Positions 1-6,392 of a stretch of 6,786 bases of DNA are shown in pieces (within the stretch, counting starts at the first letter, position 1; each line of letters begins with the position of its first letter). The stretch is from Lachnospiraceae bacterium (GTDB taxonomy: Bacteria > Bacillota > Clostridia > Lachnospirales > Lachnospiraceae). A program made the translations under genes and the position numbers. Location: assembly GCA_017477005.1 (NCBI GenBank), contig JAFUXY010000457.1:1-6786 (forward strand), in the 5' to 3' direction. Below the pieces are notes generated by a model, which searched no databases, had not been told where the DNA came from, and was given only the letters and a program-made list of their open reading frames with translations.

Positions 1-2
1 AT

Positions 3-110
3 GTGGACACACCAAACAGGCAGGTCAAGGATTACTATAAAGCATACGGTATTGAGATTCCGGATGTCATCGATATGATGGAGTACACCGCAAGTATCTA
101 TGGTGAATAG
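3..110 (+). CDS. C-terminal fragment of an unrecognised protein (5' end outside window)
   Basis: This frame stays open from the left edge to a TAG at 108-110 and gives 35 residues, ending DVIDMMEYTASIYGE. The other two forward frames close early, at 38-43 and at 76-78. The residue mix (charged and aromatic, no low complexity) looks like the end of a soluble protein. I recognise no motif and assign no function. The reading frame overlaps the proposed ancestral cas6 start (ATG at 100) by 11 bases. That would fit an operon partner of the cas genes, but a fragment this short cannot prove it is coding. Confidence 0.4.
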   Translation: MDTPNRQVKDYYKAYGIEIPDVIDMMEYTASIYGE

Positions 111-159
111 TGTAGTGTCACTTTCAGCAAAATCTTAGGATTATAAAAATACATCGCTG
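100..159 (+). pseudogene. cas6: Detached 5' end of cas6, cut off by TAG at 136-138
   Basis: Read in the cas6 frame from ATG 100, this stretch gives MVNSVVSLSAKS, then a TAG stop, then DYKNTSL leading into the MQGVLFEHI at the open start. The Cas6 family begins with a short beta strand, a loop and then a conserved Q-G preceding helix 1. In Pyrococcus furiosus Cas6 about 26 residues precede that QG. Here 21 codons precede it, including the stop, so the spacing fits a real N-terminus. The segment is inferred to be the first strand of the N-terminal ferredoxin-like fold, separated from the gene by a nonsense codon. No good ribosome binding site precedes ATG 100. Confidence 0.5.
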
Positions 160-843
160 ATGCAAGGCGTTTTATTTGAGCATATCGAAAGCGGATATGC
201 ACAGTATCTTCATACACAATCTATGCATCCGTACAGTCAGTATATTGTCCACGAAGATCAAAAAACGGTTTGGATTATTCAAACTTTGAATAAAGAAGCG
301 TATCAGGAAGTCGTTTTGCCGCTGTTGGATTCGGGATTTCGAGATATTCATTTGAAAAAAGCAGAGGAAGAATATTCCATTACTTCGAAGAAGGTCGAAA
401 CGATAGAGAAAAAAGAATTGTTAGAGGAATTCTACAGAGATGATTACGACGATTTTTTTCAAACAGATTTTTTGTCGTCGACTGCGTTCAAAAAGAATGG
501 CCGATATTATATCCTTCCCGATGTGAGATTAGTGTTTCAAAATCTTATGAATAAATACAGCGCCACATCGGAGCGGGTTGATATGGTCGACGAGGAAATG
601 CTGGGGGATATTGAAGAGCATGTATTCGTATCGAGACATCGAATCCAAAGCACCATATTTCCGATAGAAGGGGTGAATATACCAGGATTCATGGGCAAAG
701 TAATATTTCGCGTCAAATCAAACCATACTTTGAAACGATATATCCGACTGCTTCTTCGCTTTGGAGAATATTCCGGCATAGGTATCAAAACAGCGATGGG
801 AATGGGAGCTTTTCGAGTCAATAGGGGGATGAATTGTGAATGA
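160..843 (+). CDS. cas6: Cas6 CRISPR RNA endoribonuclease, N-terminally shortened
   Basis: Cas6 cuts the array transcript within each repeat, giving crRNAs with an 8-nt 5' handle. This 227-residue frame has the family's architecture of two ferredoxin-like halves. QG followed by a helix and YLH lie at residues 2-18. H18 aligns with catalytic H46 of P. furiosus Cas6. The C-terminal glycine-rich loop, GEYSGIGIKTAMGMGAF, is at about 202-218. ATG 160 is the first ATG after the upstream TAG, but it has no Shine-Dalgarno site nearby; TTAGGA at 135-140 is 19 bases away. Starting here would lose strand beta-1, whose likely sequence lies in frame upstream beyond the TAG. The protein is therefore either a truncated product or the body of a nonsense-mutated gene. 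Its 3' end overlaps cas10 by 8 bases. The identity is secure, but the activity of the product is doubtful. Confidence 0.85.
   Translation: MQGVLFEHIESGYAQYLHTQSMHPYSQYIVHEDQKTVWIIQTLNKEAYQEVVLPLLDSGFRDIHLKKAEEEYSITSKKVETIEKKELLEEFYRDDYDDFFQTDFLSSTAFKKNGRYYILPDVRLVFQNLMNKYSATSERVDMVDEEMLGDIEEHVFVSRHRIQSTIFPIEGVNIPGFMGKVIFRVKSNHTLKRYIRLLLRFGEYSGIGIKTAMGMGAFRVNRGMNCE
823..829 (+). promoter_or_regulatory. Ribosome binding site for cas10 (GTG start)
   Basis: AGGGGGA lies six bases before GTG 836. It supports this GTG as the cas10 start, although the start lies inside the 3' end of cas6. The nearby ATG at 840 is in another frame and closes after six codons. Confidence 0.6.
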
Positions 844-3154
844 GAGAGAGGTCAAACTGATCATAGGAGCGTTGCTTCACGATATTGGCAAAATTGTTTT
901 TCGTTCGGGAAAAGACAATCGAAAGCACAGTATTAGCGGATATGAGTATTTGAAAAATACTATAGGTATTTCAGATCGGGAAATCTTGGATTGCGTTCGA
1001 TTTCATCATGCGGATTCCTTGAAGAATGCGGACATATCAGACGATTCACTTGCCTATATCGTATACATAGCAGACAACATAGCTTCTGCATCGGATAGAA
1101 GAGAGTCGGATCAAAAAGAGGGAGGATTCGATACACAAACTCCGCTTCAGCCAGTGTTCAATTTATTGAACAGAAATAATGCGAATAAGTTCTACTCCCC
1201 CTTTTTTCTAAATGAAACAGAAGGGATTAATTATCCAACAAATGAGAAAAAAGATTTTTCTCGAATGGATTATTCCAGAATTATAGAAGATATTACAGAT
1301 CATTTACATGGAATGAATTGGGACAACGAATATGTGAATTCACTGTTGGAAATAATGGAAGCGGATCTGTCGTTTGTTCCATCTTCGACATCAAAGCGAG
1401 AAGTTCCGGACATTTCTCTTTTTGATCATCTGAAAATGACGGCTGCTTTTGCGGGTTGTATATGCCTGTATCTAAAAGAAAAAGGGGTTGTAGATTTCAA
1501 GAAAATATTATTTGAAAATGCAGAGAGATTTTATAAAGAGGATGTATTTCTGCTGGCCTCATTGGATATATCGGGCATCCAAAAGTTTATTTACACTATT
1601 ACGACCAAAGATGCTCTGAAGACATTGCGATCCCGCTCATTTTATTTGGAAATATTGATGGAATATGTAATCGACTCTTTGTTGGACCGTATAGGTTTGT
1701 GCAGAGCGAATCGTATATATTCAGGCGGCGGTCATTGCTATCTTCTTTTGCCAAACACCGAGGCGGCAAGAGTTGCTTTTGATCAATACATTGACCAATT
1801 AAACGGCTGGTTGTTGAAAGAATTTGACCATGCTCTTTTCATAGCGGGTGGGTATGCTCCTTGCAGTGGGGTATCATTGAAAAATGAACCAGATGGGAGC
1901 TATAGCAATATCTTTCATCAGATTTCAGTCTCTATTAGCGAAAAGAAGCTGCATCGATATTCGGCAAAAGAAATCATCCAGCTCAATCACAAGAAGGTGG
2001 ATGATTATACAAGGGAATGCAGTGTCTGCAAACGAATGGGAAAAATATCCGATGATGGTATATGTGAATCCTGCAAAGGGATCGTGCAACTGTCCGGGAA
2101 AATATTGTATGCGGATTTTTTCGCTGTGACAACTGAAGAAAAAGATGGATTACATATGCCGGAGGGTGGGTATCTGTCTGCGGGGAACAAGGAATCCATT
2201 GTCAACTTACAAAAAAGAGATCATGGTTTGTTGCGAATATACGCCAAAAACAATAGATATACAGGACAACATTTGGCTACGAAATTGTGGGTTGGCAATT
2301 ATTCATCCGGTTCCACATTTGAGGAATTTGCCCAAAAAGCGATAGGGATCAATCGGATTGGAGTGCTGCGAGCAGATGTTGACAATCTAGGAATGGCCTT
2401 TGTTGCAGGGTTTGATAATTCGTCCAACCACAACAGATATGTTACTTTGTCGAGAACGGCGACTCTTTCACGGCAGTTGTCTTTGTTTTTTAAGTATTTT
2501 ATCAATCAGGTCTTAGAAAAACCGGATTATCGGATTCAAGGGAATACGTTGGATTCAAGCCGAAACGCGGCTATCGTTTATTCCGGGGGCGACGATGTAT
2601 TCATAGTTGGTGCATGGAATGATATTTTAGAGATTGGAATTGATTTGCGAAGAAAGTTTGAGCATTATACAGACGGTACGCTTTCTTTGTCAGCCGGGAT
2701 AGGGGTTTTCTCGCCTGGCTATCCTATTCATGCCATCGCCAGCGAGGTCGGTGCGATGGAGGAGAGGGCAAAGCAATACCCCGGGAAAAATGCAGTGACT
2801 CTGTTTGATGGAAAAACATATGGTTGGAAGGAGTTTGAGGACGAAGTGATCGGAGAAAAGTATGGATGTATATTTTCCTTCTTTTCAAAATCACAGGAGC
2901 GTGGAAAGAATTTCTTATACAATCTATTGGAGTTGATTCGCAATCAAGAAGAAAAGATAAATTTTGCCAGATTTGTATATTTGATATCTCGAATGGAGCC
3001 ACGGCAAGGGGCAAGCGATATGGGAAAAAAGGCATACCATGAATTTTCAAAAAATATGATGAAGTGGATCCATCAGGAAAAAGACCGCAGACAATTAGAA
3101 ACGGCAATGACCATTTATGCATACCATACAAGGGAAACGGAGGGACAAGAATGA
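836..3154 (+). CDS. cas10: Cas10/Csm1, large subunit of the type III-A effector
   Basis: Cas10 is the signalling and DNA-cutting subunit. When target RNA binds, its palm makes cyclic oligoadenylates from ATP, and its HD domain cuts single-stranded DNA. The 772 residues match the usual Csm1 length (about 760). The HD motif is H15-D16, with an FHHAD motif at 56-60. The first palm begins near 240 (LASLDISGIQKF) and includes YSGGGHCYLLLPN. A zinc finger has C395, C398, C410 and C413. The second palm starts at LRADVDNLGMAF (D514, D516) and carries the catalytic GGDD at 584-587, followed by a helical C-terminal domain. No stop or frameshift is seen, so both enzymatic sites look intact. The start is GTG and the 3' end overlaps csm2 by four bases (ATGA). 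No cyclic-oligoadenylate effector such as csm6 is visible in the window. Confidence 0.97.
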   Translation: MNEREVKLIIGALLHDIGKIVFRSGKDNRKHSISGYEYLKNTIGISDREILDCVRFHHADSLKNADISDDSLAYIVYIADNIASASDRRESDQKEGGFDTQTPLQPVFNLLNRNNANKFYSPFFLNETEGINYPTNEKKDFSRMDYSRIIEDITDHLHGMNWDNEYVNSLLEIMEADLSFVPSSTSKREVPDISLFDHLKMTAAFAGCICLYLKEKGVVDFKKILFENAERFYKEDVFLLASLDISGIQKFIYTITTKDALKTLRSRSFYLEILMEYVIDSLLDRIGLCRANRIYSGGGHCYLLLPNTEAARVAFDQYIDQLNGWLLKEFDHALFIAGGYAPCSGVSLKNEPDGSYSNIFHQISVSISEKKLHRYSAKEIIQLNHKKVDDYTRECSVCKRMGKISDDGICESCKGIVQLSGKILYADFFAVTTEEKDGLHMPEGGYLSAGNKESIVNLQKRDHGLLRIYAKNNRYTGQHLATKLWVGNYSSGSTFEEFAQKAIGINRIGVLRADVDNLGMAFVAGFDNSSNHNRYVTLSRTATLSRQLSLFFKYFINQVLEKPDYRIQGNTLDSSRNAAIVYSGGDDVFIVGAWNDILEIGIDLRRKFEHYTDGTLSLSAGIGVFSPGYPIHAIASEVGAMEERAKQYPGKNAVTLFDGKTYGWKEFEDEVIGEKYGCIFSFFSKSQERGKNFLYNLLELIRNQEEKINFARFVYLISRMEPRQGASDMGKKAYHEFSKNMMKWIHQEKDRRQLETAMTIYAYHTRETEGQE

Positions 3155-3549
3155 ACACCATATCGGAGATGACATATGTTGATCAAGCGGAAGAGGTGAT
3201 TCAAAGACTGAGAGCAAAAAAGAACCCAAGAACCGGGAGAGCCATTCCGATGGTTACTACTTCAAAAATTCGAAATCTTCTTGCAATGACATCAGATATA
3301 TATAATGAATTGTTGAATGAGCAGGGATCAGAAATACCGGATACTTGTCGGGAACGTATTGAGTATTTGCGCATTCGGGTGATTTATGAGGCTGGACGAG
3401 AAGATAGCGTTCGAAGCTTTGTCGAAGAAGCAAAGCTTTCGGAAATATTAAAGGAAATCGGAAATAATCGAAAGAAATATATGTTGTATAGTCGCTATAT
3501 GGAAGCTTTGGTGGCATTTCATAAATTTTATGGGGGAAGAGAACAGTGA
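3151..3549 (+). CDS. csm2: Csm2, small (Cas11-type) subunit
   Basis: This 132-residue protein is rich in helix-forming and charged residues and has the usual Csm2 length. Csm2 copies form the inner filament next to Csm3 and contact the crRNA-target duplex, with no known enzymatic site. The central segment, from EEVIQRLRAKKNPRTGRA to SKIRNLLAMTSDIYNEL, is typical of Csm2, and the C-terminus ends RYMEALVAFHKFYGG. I chose ATG 3151 because GGAGGG at 3139-3144 sits six bases upstream and the ATG overlaps the cas10 stop as ATGA. The frame stays open further upstream to 3064, but only as a shadow of cas10. The family is divergent, so much of the call rests on its position between cas10 and csm3. Confidence 0.92.
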   Translation: MNTISEMTYVDQAEEVIQRLRAKKNPRTGRAIPMVTTSKIRNLLAMTSDIYNELLNEQGSEIPDTCRERIEYLRIRVIYEAGREDSVRSFVEEAKLSEILKEIGNNRKKYMLYSRYMEALVAFHKFYGGREQ

Positions 3550-4214
3550 TGTATGGGAAAATTCAGATTACAGGATTGATGGAAGTGAAAACGGGCATGC
3601 ATATCGGAGGATCGGATGCATTTGCGGCTATTGGAGCGGTGGATGCTCCTGTTATGAGGGATGTTCGGACAAATTTGCCAATGGTTCCAGGGAGTTCTTT
3701 GAAAGGAAAGCTGCGTACGTTGTTGGCGAAGAGATACAATGAAGAACCTGCATCGAAACCAGACGATGACCATGAAAGATTGACTAGGCTGTTTGGAAGC
3801 GCCAAAAAGGGAAAGGTGAAAAGAAGCCGGATTTTGTTTTCGGATATGGTTTTGTCAAATGGAGACGAGCTAAGAAAAAAGGGATTGCAGAGTTTGACGT
3901 AAGTGAAATTCGAGAATACGATAAATCGAATGACGGCGGTAGCAAATCCGCGGCAGATTGAGCGGGTGGTGCGGGGATCCACTTTTGAATTGGACTTGAT
4001 CTATGAAATTGAAGACGAGGATCAGATCAAAGAGGACTTTGAAACGCTGGTAGAGGGATTGAATCTTTTGGAGTATGATTATCTGGGCGGAAACGGATCT
4101 CGAGGTTATGGAAAGGTATGTTTTCACAATCTAGCCGCAGATGCCGTCATCGGAGATGTAGACGAGGATTTGATGATTGAGTGCAACAAAATTTTGACAT
4201 CCGCAAGTGTATAA
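3549..4214 (+). pseudogene. csm3: Csm3 backbone RNase subunit, interrupted by in-frame TAA at 3900-3902
   Basis: Csm3 forms the repeated backbone that holds crRNA and cuts target RNA every six nucleotides. Reading through the stop gives 221 residue positions, close to the roughly 220 of Streptococcus thermophilus Csm3. The sequence is very similar, including GLHIGGSDAFAAIGA-type residues at 16-30, catalytic D32, VPGSSLKG at 46-53, LFG, then KFENTIN, ANPRQIERV and the GGNGSRGYGKV loop. Codon 118 is TAA. Relatives have Glu at that point (T-E-V-K-F-E-N), so one G-to-T change of GAA would explain it. Reading frame is kept on both sides. Termination there would leave 117 residues with D32 but without the C-terminal half. 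ATG 3549 overlaps the csm2 stop (TGATG) and has GGGGGAAGAG upstream. A sequencing error or readthrough remains possible. Confidence 0.9.
3903..4214 (+). CDS. csm3: Possible restart product: C-terminal half of Csm3
   Basis: GTG 3903 follows the premature TAA with no gap and stays in frame, so a terminating ribosome could in principle restart here. The 103-residue product would start VKFENTINRMTAVANPRQ and keep the glycine-rich loop GGNGSRGYGKV, but it would lack catalytic D32. The nearest purine-rich site, AAGGGA at 3879-3884, is 18 bases away, too far for a normal Shine-Dalgarno. Whether the two halves could reassemble is unknown. It is listed as a possibility; the gene is more simply one broken csm3. 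Confidence 0.3.
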   Translation: MKFENTINRMTAVANPRQIERVVRGSTFELDLIYEIEDEDQIKEDFETLVEGLNLLEYDYLGGNGSRGYGKVCFHNLAADAVIGDVDEDLMIECNKILTSASV

Positions 4215-4215
4215 T

Positions 4216-4219
4216 GGAG
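4216..4219 (+). promoter_or_regulatory. Ribosome binding site that decides the csm4 start
   Basis: GGAG lies six bases before ATG 4226. The alternative ATG at 4214, overlapping the csm3 stop as TAATG, has no Shine-Dalgarno sequence. The protein from 4226 also begins like other Csm4 proteins. Confidence 0.55.
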
Positions 4220-4225
4220 CTTTCT

Positions 4226-5149
4226 ATGGAGTATTGTATTTATCGGTTGGAATTCCCCTACGGTGTACATTTTGGGGATGGAAATTTGTCTGGCAGCAAA
4301 CATACCTTTGGAGCAGATACTTTCTTTTCAGCGCTTTGCATAGAGGCGAAGAGAAGAGGCGAGGAAGCTCTCAGGCAGTTTGTTCAGATGGCTGTAGATG
4401 GGGAAATTTTGTTCTCAGATTCTTTTCCTTTTATGGGAGAATCGTACTATTTGCCCAAACCATATATTCGGCTGCAGAGAGAAGGATTTCAGAAAGATCA
4501 TTTGCTGAGCAAGCAATTCAAGAATGTGGATTATATCCATTTGGAGTATTTTTCGGATTATCTGGAAGGCGAGTATCCGCCAAAGTGTTTATTGGAGTTG
4601 GATGGATTGGGAAATTCCTATGTTCGGGAAGTAGTCTCAATCCGAGGGGTGGCAGAGCCGCTTCCTTTCCGAATCGGGATATATTGTTTTTCAAAGGGAA
4701 ATGGATTGTACTTGATAGTGGGATATACACATACCTCTATTCGAGATTTTTTCGAAGAATTATTGGAAGCGCTTTCCTTTACGGGAATGGGAGGGAAGAG
4801 AGCGGAAGGTTTGGGTCGATTTGTTTGTTATAGAAAAGAGTTGCCGAAAAAATTGAAAGATAGGCTGTCGGGAAAGTACAATTGCTCTATGCTTCTTTCG
4901 GCAGGACTGCCGGTGGAAGATGAATTGGAAATGGTTTTGGAGGATGCAACTTATATGCTTTCCCGCAGGGGTGGCTTTATTCAGTCTGAATATTTTGACA
5001 CGCAGCAAAAGCGAAAAAAAGATGTATATTTATTGGATACAGGCTCCTGCGTAAAGACCAAATTCCAGGGACAGATCATAGATGTAAGAAGCGGTGGCAC
5101 GCATCCGGTTTTTCGCTATGCGAATCCGATCTTTTTGGGGGTATTTTGA
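4226..5149 (+). CDS. csm4: Csm4, RAMP subunit that caps the crRNA 5' handle
   Basis: Csm4 (Cas5 group) binds the 5' handle of the crRNA and links Cas10 to the Csm3 filament. From ATG 4226 the product has 307 residues, close to S. thermophilus Csm4. Family signatures are an N-terminal YRLEFPYGVHFGDGNL, with HFGDG at 15-19, then KHTFGADTFFSAL. FPFMGESYYLPKPY follows, then the glycine-rich RAMP loop GMGGKRAEGLGRF at about 187-199, and a C-terminal GQIIDVRSGG with YANPIFL. The frame is intact. It could start four codons earlier at ATG 4214, giving 311 residues, but the ribosome binding site and family alignment favour 4226. It lies 11 bases after csm3 and one base before csm5. Confidence 0.95.
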   Translation: MEYCIYRLEFPYGVHFGDGNLSGSKHTFGADTFFSALCIEAKRRGEEALRQFVQMAVDGEILFSDSFPFMGESYYLPKPYIRLQREGFQKDHLLSKQFKNVDYIHLEYFSDYLEGEYPPKCLLELDGLGNSYVREVVSIRGVAEPLPFRIGIYCFSKGNGLYLIVGYTHTSIRDFFEELLEALSFTGMGGKRAEGLGRFVCYRKELPKKLKDRLSGKYNCSMLLSAGLPVEDELEMVLEDATYMLSRRGGFIQSEYFDTQQKRKKDVYLLDTGSCVKTKFQGQIIDVRSGGTHPVFRYANPIFLGVF

Positions 5150-5150
5150 G

Positions 5151-6257
5151 ATGAGAGATTATCAGCAGACGTACCGCGTGACACTGAATACGGTAGGGCC
5201 GGTGTTCATTGGCAGCGGTCGAGAAATTACCAAAAAAGAATATCTGTTTCTAGACAGAAAAGAAACGATCGGGATGATTCAAGTGGAACGGTTCTATGCT
5301 TATCTGAGGAAGCAGGGAAAAAGTGGAAGGTTTGAACATTTTTTGTTGAAGGATAGAAGGGCGGATCTTTGGGCTTGGATTCATGCGGAGGGTATTGCTC
5401 CTCGAGAAGTGATTCCATTTTTGAAGTATCGAATCCCTGTTGGAGAATTGTCTATAGCTGGAGGCCGTGCAAAATGGCAGATTATGGAATGTATGAAGGA
5501 TCCCTATGGGATGCCCTATGTTCCTGGAAGCAGCTTGAAGGGAATGCTTCGTACAGTGCTGTTGGCTGCGAGGATTTTAGAAAGAGGATACGACGATACA
5601 AAAAAGAGCGGGATTCTGCGGGCAGCCGGGCAATCAAGGAATAGAAATCTATATCTGAAACGGGAAGCAGCTCAGGTAGAAAAGGATTTTTTCAATGTAT
5701 TGGACAGAAATCATAGAAGAATTGAGGATGCAGTCAACGATGAGATGAGCGGTTTTGTGGTAAGTGATTCGGAACCGCTGAGAACAGGGGATTTGGTTCT
5801 TTGCCAAAAAGTGGAGGTACATACGGATGGTTCGGAAAAGACCTTGAATCTGTTGAGGGAATGTATTCGTCCAGATACAAAAATATCGTTCACTATTACA
5901 GTGGATTCTACAATTTGTTCTATCCAAAAAGAAACGATTGAACGTGCGATTATAGTTTTTGCGAGGATGTATCAGGAAATGTTTGCAGATGCATTTCAAG
6001 TAGGATTTCTCTTGAATGATGATATGATTTTTCTGGGAGGAGGAAATGGTTTTGTATCCAAGACAATTACATATCCAATGTATGGGAAAAATCAAGGGAT
6101 AGGGTTGACGCAAGAAATATTTGAGAAAACAAAGGTTCCTTGGAATCACAAGCACAATCAGGATCAGAGTTTGGGAGCTTCACCTCATATTCTGAAATGT
6201 ACTCGGATGAACGGGAAGTTGTACCAGATGGGGTTGTGCAGGGTGCAAATTGAGTGA
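5151..6257 (+). CDS. csm5: Csm5, RAMP subunit at the crRNA 3' end
   Basis: Csm5 (Cas7-like) caps the 3' end of the Csm complex and is needed for maturation of the crRNA 3' end, where it recruits host nucleases. The 368-residue product has LNTVGPVFIGSGREITKKEY near the N-terminus, the RAMP motif YVPGSSLKGMLRT from residue 123, and LGGGNGF at 295-301 followed by SKTITYP. The tail SPHILKCTRMNGKLYQMGLCRV is typical of the family. ATG 5151 lies one base after the csm4 stop, with GGGGG at 5137-5141 nine bases upstream. The frame is open further upstream to 5094, but that part overlaps csm4 and does not resemble Csm5. No internal stop is seen. This is the last gene before the array, and no convincing terminator follows it. 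Confidence 0.95.
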   Translation: MRDYQQTYRVTLNTVGPVFIGSGREITKKEYLFLDRKETIGMIQVERFYAYLRKQGKSGRFEHFLLKDRRADLWAWIHAEGIAPREVIPFLKYRIPVGELSIAGGRAKWQIMECMKDPYGMPYVPGSSLKGMLRTVLLAARILERGYDDTKKSGILRAAGQSRNRNLYLKREAAQVEKDFFNVLDRNHRRIEDAVNDEMSGFVVSDSEPLRTGDLVLCQKVEVHTDGSEKTLNLLRECIRPDTKISFTITVDSTICSIQKETIERAIIVFARMYQEMFADAFQVGFLLNDDMIFLGGGNGFVSKTITYPMYGKNQGIGLTQEIFEKTKVPWNHKHNQDQSLGASPHILKCTRMNGKLYQMGLCRVQIE

Positions 6258-6392
6258 TTTTGCCACGCACCGCATGTTTACTGGGATTGAGACGGTTTTG
6301 GCTGCTCATTTATCAGGGAGGAGACTCCATTTTCCTTTTGCCACGCTATGGGCCTTTTCAGAGCAGTATTCTGTAGGGCTGGCAGGGATAGG
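6258..6392 (+). promoter_or_regulatory. Leader-like region between csm5 and the first CRISPR repeat
   Basis: These 135 bases contain no credible gene. They would be the array leader if the array is read on the + strand, as the repeat hairpin and 3' GAAAC indicate. TTTTGCCACGC occurs twice, at 6258-6268 and 6336-6346. GGAG-GAGA-CTCC at 6317-6328 can fold into a small hairpin. A weak sigma-70-like pair is TTGAGA at 6287-6292 and TTATCA at 6310-6315 (17-base spacer). The region is not especially AT-rich, unlike many leaders. With no clear terminator after csm5, the array may also be read through from the cas operon. Confidence 0.5.

Noticed and set aside
142..147. TATAAA before cas6 as a -10 promoter element
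   Set aside because: No credible -35 lies 16-18 bases upstream, and the site sits inside the likely original cas6 coding sequence.
2724..3161. Long minus-strand open frame opposite the 3' part of cas10
   Set aside because: It lies entirely antisense to a strongly supported gene, has no ribosome binding site or neighbours, and resembles no known protein.
3900..4214. Reassignment of TAA to an amino acid in this organism
   Set aside because: csm3 ends at TAA 4212-4214 at the family's normal length, and extending past it gives no Csm-like sequence. Two interruptions are too few to support a new code.
4207..4833. 208-codon forward frame overlapping csm4
   Set aside because: It is a shifted-frame shadow of csm4, with a Trp, Cys and Phe excess and no family resemblance.
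6283..6300. GAGACGG at 6290-6296 as part of a degenerate CRISPR repeat in the leader
   Set aside because: Only seven bases match the repeat, and flanking bases on both sides do not align.
6317..6340. Hairpin followed by T-rich DNA as a terminator after csm5
   Set aside because: The stem is only four base pairs and the T tract is interrupted by CC. It is too weak to call.
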